Below are positions 23,244 through 25,130 of a stretch of DNA of 25,130 nt, piece by piece (within the stretch, counting starts at the first letter, position 1; each line of letters starts with the position of its first letter). Both the position numbers and the translations under genes were made by a program. The notes under the pieces are model-generated. The model saw only the letters and a list, made by a program, of their open reading frames with translations. It searched no databases and had not been told where the DNA came from. The stretch is from an uncultured Oscillospiraceae bacterium (GTDB taxonomy: Bacteria > Bacillota > Clostridia > Oscillospirales > Oscillospiraceae). The stretch is from contig CANRHF010000004.1 of the NCBI GenBank assembly GCA_947630345.1, forward strand, positions 1-25,130, in the 5' to 3' direction.

Positions 23244-23434
23244 AATTGGAACAGCTCCTTTACCAGCTCGAACAGCTCGGCGATCTTTTGGGTCAGCATC
23301 ATCAGCACCACCACCAGCCCCGCCAGGGTGGTCATAGTGGCCTGTTCCTCCCGCCCAGAGCGGGAGAGAACCTGATTGAGGACGGACACAATGATTCCGA
23401 TGGCGGCGATTTTGAAAATCAGATCGATCTCCAT
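23240..23434 (-). CDS. spoIIIAC: Stage III sporulation protein AC
   Basis: A 64-residue membrane protein with two transmembrane helices (about 6-22 and 33-50) joined by a short polar loop (SRSGREEQATM), the standard SpoIIIAC layout. Hydrophobic signature IFKIAAIGIIVSVLNQVL is highly characteristic. It lies 3 nt after spoIIIAB and overlaps spoIIIAD by 4 nt. No recognisable ribosome site precedes ATG 23434, so it probably depends on translation of spoIIIAB. Confidence 0.94.
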   Translation of the reverse strand: MEIDLIFKIAAIGIIVSVLNQVLSRSGREEQATMTTLAGLVVVLMMLTQKIAELFELVKELFQF

Positions 23435-23437
23435 AGG

Positions 23438-23950
23438 CTAAAGAAACAAAATGGCCAGGGCCGCCCCGGCGCACAGCCCCAGGGTTTGGTAGCTGCGCAG
23501 ACGGCTCTCCCGATTGTGGGACAGGGCTTCCAGACACGCCCGGCAGCTCTGCCGGGCCCCGTCCAGTCCCTGAAGCTGTCCGGGAAGATCGAAGCGGCCC
23601 AGCGTCTGGCCCAGCTCCCCCAAAATTCGTTTCGCCTGATTCGGCAGCTCCGGCTGGGCCGCCAGCGCCTCGGCCATACACTTCCCCACCTCCGGCTGGG
23701 ACTGGCTTTGAAGCTGCTCTGCCAGGGCGGCGAAGACTTGTCCCACCGGGCCGGTCAGCTCTTCGGATATCTGGCCGCACAGCTCCGGCAGGGGCGTCAG
23801 CCGGTACTGCAGCTCACACGCCATAAAATCCAGCCCCCGGATCAGCTGGGCCAGGGCGCTTTCCTCCCTTCTGTGGGCGGCGGCCAGGGAAAAGCCAAAC
23901 CCGCCGCAGGCCAGGACGATCAGCATCGCCCCCAACAGCTTTCCATTCAT
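23438..23950 (-). CDS. spoIIIAB: Stage III sporulation protein AB
   Basis: A 170-residue protein with a hydrophobic N-terminal helix (about 5-24), a helical soluble middle region, and a second hydrophobic helix at the C terminus (about 152-170). The segment RREESALAQLIRGLDFMACELQYRLTPLPEL is the conserved SpoIIIAB core, and its fold resembles type II secretion GspF-like proteins, pairing with the SpoIIIAA ATPase. The start ATG 23950 overlaps the spoIIIAA stop by 4 nt (ATGA), with GGATGGAG just upstream. Length equals the B. subtilis protein (about 171). Confidence 0.94.
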   Translation of the reverse strand: MNGKLLGAMLIVLACGGFGFSLAAAHRREESALAQLIRGLDFMACELQYRLTPLPELCGQISEELTGPVGQVFAALAEQLQSQSQPEVGKCMAEALAAQPELPNQAKRILGELGQTLGRFDLPGQLQGLDGARQSCRACLEALSHNRESRLRSYQTLGLCAGAALAILFL

Positions 23951-24792
23951 CGCTCCATCCTTTCCACGCGCCAGGACTTGTCCGGCTGTAAGATCAGGAC
24001 CTTTTCAAAGATCCGGCTCTCCACCAGGGGCCGGTAGACAGTCCTCCGCAGCAGATCCTCCCGGCTTTTGGCATGGGCGGTGGCCAGCAGATCCACGCCG
24101 CACCATCCTGCCCGGAGCAGTGCCTGGCAATCCCCTTCTTCGGTGATCTCGTCTAAGGCCACGCAGCTGGGTCCCAGGGTGCGGATGGCCATTTCCAGGC
24201 CGTGGGCCTTTCCGCAGCCGGTAAGCACATCCGTGCGGGGGCCGGGCGGGAAGCAGTCCATTCCATCCGCTCTCGGAAACAGCTCTCCCCGCTGGTCTAC
24301 CACCGCCACGCTGCCCCCCTGCTGGGAGCGCTGACGAATGAGGTCCCGCAGGAGGGTTGTCTTCCCGCTTCCGGGCTTCCCCAGAATCAGCACGGAGCCG
24401 CTTGTCCCCGCCCCCTGGGCAATGCCGGGGAAGTCCCTGGCTACCCGCAGGCACAGGCTGCTGACCTCCCGGACCCCCGTCACCCTCCCATCTGCCTGGA
24501 CCGTCATTTCCCCGCAAATCCCTACCCGGTGGCCGCCGGGGGCGGTGAGAAAGCCCTGGGCGGCGGAGGAAGAGGACCAGGGAGAAAACCTACTGGCGGC
24601 GTTGACCACATAGCGCAGGTCCTCCTGCCGGACCGTCTCCGTCAAAAATCGGGAATCCCGCCGCAAAATCAGCTCCGGCGGACGGCCCAGCCGCAGACGC
24701 AGCTCCTGAAGCTCCTCCCGACCCTGATCGTCCACCTTCTGCCGCAGACGGGGCGGCAGTAAATTTAAGTAGGCTTGCCAAGCGCACCGCAT
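23947..24792 (-). CDS. spoIIIAA: Stage III sporulation protein AA (secretion-type ATPase)
   Basis: Cytoplasmic ATPase that energises the SpoIIIA channel in the mother cell. From ATG 24792 it has 281 residues. The N-terminal region ELQELRLRLGRPPELIL is conserved; the ATPase has Walker A GKPGSGKTT (138-146) and Walker B CVALDEITEE (D214, E215), and then the sensor LLATAHAKS. The start is ambiguous: ATG 24798 (two codons earlier) is only 2 nt from GGGAG, while ATG 24792 is 8 nt away and is preferred. An open frame reaching 24924 crosses the promoter and the terminator and is rejected. First gene of the complete spoIIIAA-AH operon. Confidence 0.94.
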   Translation of the reverse strand: MRCAWQAYLNLLPPRLRQKVDDQGREELQELRLRLGRPPELILRRDSRFLTETVRQEDLRYVVNAASRFSPWSSSSAAQGFLTAPGGHRVGICGEMTVQADGRVTGVREVSSLCLRVARDFPGIAQGAGTSGSVLILGKPGSGKTTLLRDLIRQRSQQGGSVAVVDQRGELFPRADGMDCFPPGPRTDVLTGCGKAHGLEMAIRTLGPSCVALDEITEEGDCQALLRAGWCGVDLLATAHAKSREDLLRRTVYRPLVESRIFEKVLILQPDKSWRVERMER

Positions 24793-24811
24793 TTGCATCA
24801 CTCCCGGGGAA

Positions 24812-24840
24812 AGCGTATGCGGGCATGTCCCCAGGTATGA
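24812..24840 (-). promoter_or_regulatory. Sigma-E-like promoter of the spoIIIA operon
   Basis: On the minus strand TCATACC (24834-24840) is followed after 14 nt by CATACGCT (24812-24819). This resembles the Bacillus sigma-E pattern (about KMATATT, 14-15 nt, CATACANT), and spoIIIA is a known sigma-E operon in B. subtilis. No sigma-A promoter is visible in this stretch. The predicted message would start just before the GGGAG ribosome site. Confidence 0.55.
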
Positions 24841-24869
24841 TTCCGAACTGCCGACCGTCGCGGCACGCC

Positions 24870-24902
24870 AATAAAAATACCGCCCTCCATTCCGAAGGGC
24901 GG
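24870..24902 (-). terminator. Terminator of an unseen minus-strand gene upstream of spoIIIA
   Basis: A 7-bp stem CCGCCCT/AGGGCGG (24880-24886 with 24896-24902) with a 9-nt loop is followed on the minus strand by TATTTTTATT (24870-24879), a good U-run. It would stop transcription entering spoIIIA from a minus-strand gene right of the window. Confidence 0.75.
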
Positions 24903-24943
24903 AAGATTTATTGATGGGCGCCAAAGTCCACTGCCTGCCTTTT

Positions 24944-25112
24944 TATTTTAGTGCATTCCGCACCGCAGCCGGGCGGGCGAAAAATACCTTTTCGGGCGGG
25001 TGGGGGCCGAAACCCCCTGCCAACCTTCTTATTTCGGTGCTTCCCTTGTCGGGAATACTCCCTCGGCCCCTTCCGGGGGACCCACTTTCTTGCCGCCGAG
25101 CAAGAAAGTGGG
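24944..25112. repeat. Non-coding element with six successive hairpins
   Basis: This gene-free stretch holds six inverted repeats in a row: GTGC/GCAC (24951-24963), CGAAAA/TTTTCG (24978-24994), GGGGG/CCCCC (25002-25017), TTCCC/GGGAA (25041-25055), CCCC/GGGG (25067-25078), and a perfect 13-bp pair CCCACTTTCTTGC/GCAAGAAAGTGGG with a 6-nt loop (25081-25112). Two related 16-nt words (24944-24959 and 25030-25045, 12 of 16 identical) lie 86 nt apart. No convincing coding frame is present. It resembles a dispersed palindromic or MITE-like element, but only one copy is visible, so that is inference. Confidence 0.55.
25081..25112. repeat. Perfect 13-bp inverted repeat
   Basis: CCCACTTTCTTGC (25081-25093) and its exact complement (25100-25112) flank the 6-nt loop CGCCGA. 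It lacks a U-run on either side, so it is not a simple terminator. The word AAGAAAGTGGGCAAAGAAG continues past the right arm, out of the stem. Confidence 0.85.
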
Positions 25113-25130
25113 CAAAGAAGTCGGCTTAGG

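Noticed and set aside
24911..25129. 72-codon plus-strand frame at the right edge
   Set aside because: It runs through six inverted repeats, has no ribosome site and no protein-like composition.

Overview
The window looks like a chromosomal segment from a GC-rich, endospore-forming, probably anaerobic Firmicute. A complete eight-gene spoIIIA operon shows sporulation. An aldo/keto reductase with two ferredoxin-type 4Fe-4S motifs and a flavoredoxin-like reductase fit an anaerobe. A relative of the gut Oscillospiraceae (Flavonifractor/Lawsonibacter-like) is my best guess, inferred from gene content and GC only.

Left block (1-8188, minus strand): a de novo pyrimidine operon read pyrC-carA-carB-pyrK-pyrD-pyrF-pyrE, with the window edge cutting pyrE. 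It starts from a consensus sigma-A promoter at 8160-8188 and is tightly packed, mostly with overlaps or gaps under 20 nt. carB is interrupted: two frames meet at about 3895, where roughly 17 nt (about six codons) are missing compared with the family. This is either a recent mutation or an assembly error. pyrB and pyrR are not in the window.

Middle (8281-14350): a four-gene minus-strand operon (NUDIX hydrolase, ferredoxin-domain aldo/keto reductase, flavoredoxin-like flavin reductase, YgjP-type metallopeptidase) ends at a strong hairpin. It is divergent from a three-gene plus-strand operon (zinc-ribbon membrane protein, TPM-domain protein, SPFH protein with three zinc ribbons). The latter has the domain order of Bacillus subtilis ydjG-ydjH-ydjI, the partners of the PspA membrane-stress system, but no pspA lies beside it.

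Right block (14381-18480, minus): an Asp23-family protein, nusB, a TsaD/Kae1 paralogue, xseA, xseB and an ispA-type prenyl transferase form one overlapping operon. Upstream of it is a free-standing gene for a membrane-anchored protein with Ig-like repeats and a C-terminal transglutaminase-like domain. Then comes spoIIIAA-AH (20314-24792), whose upstream region carries a sigma-E-like promoter.

Right edge (24793-25130): no gene. It holds the sigma-E-like promoter, a terminator for an unseen upstream gene, and a run of six short hairpins ending in a perfect 13-bp inverted repeat. The last looks like a dispersed repeat element and, with the carB lesion, is the item most worth a second look. I saw no tRNA, rRNA, CRISPR array, transposase or phage gene.
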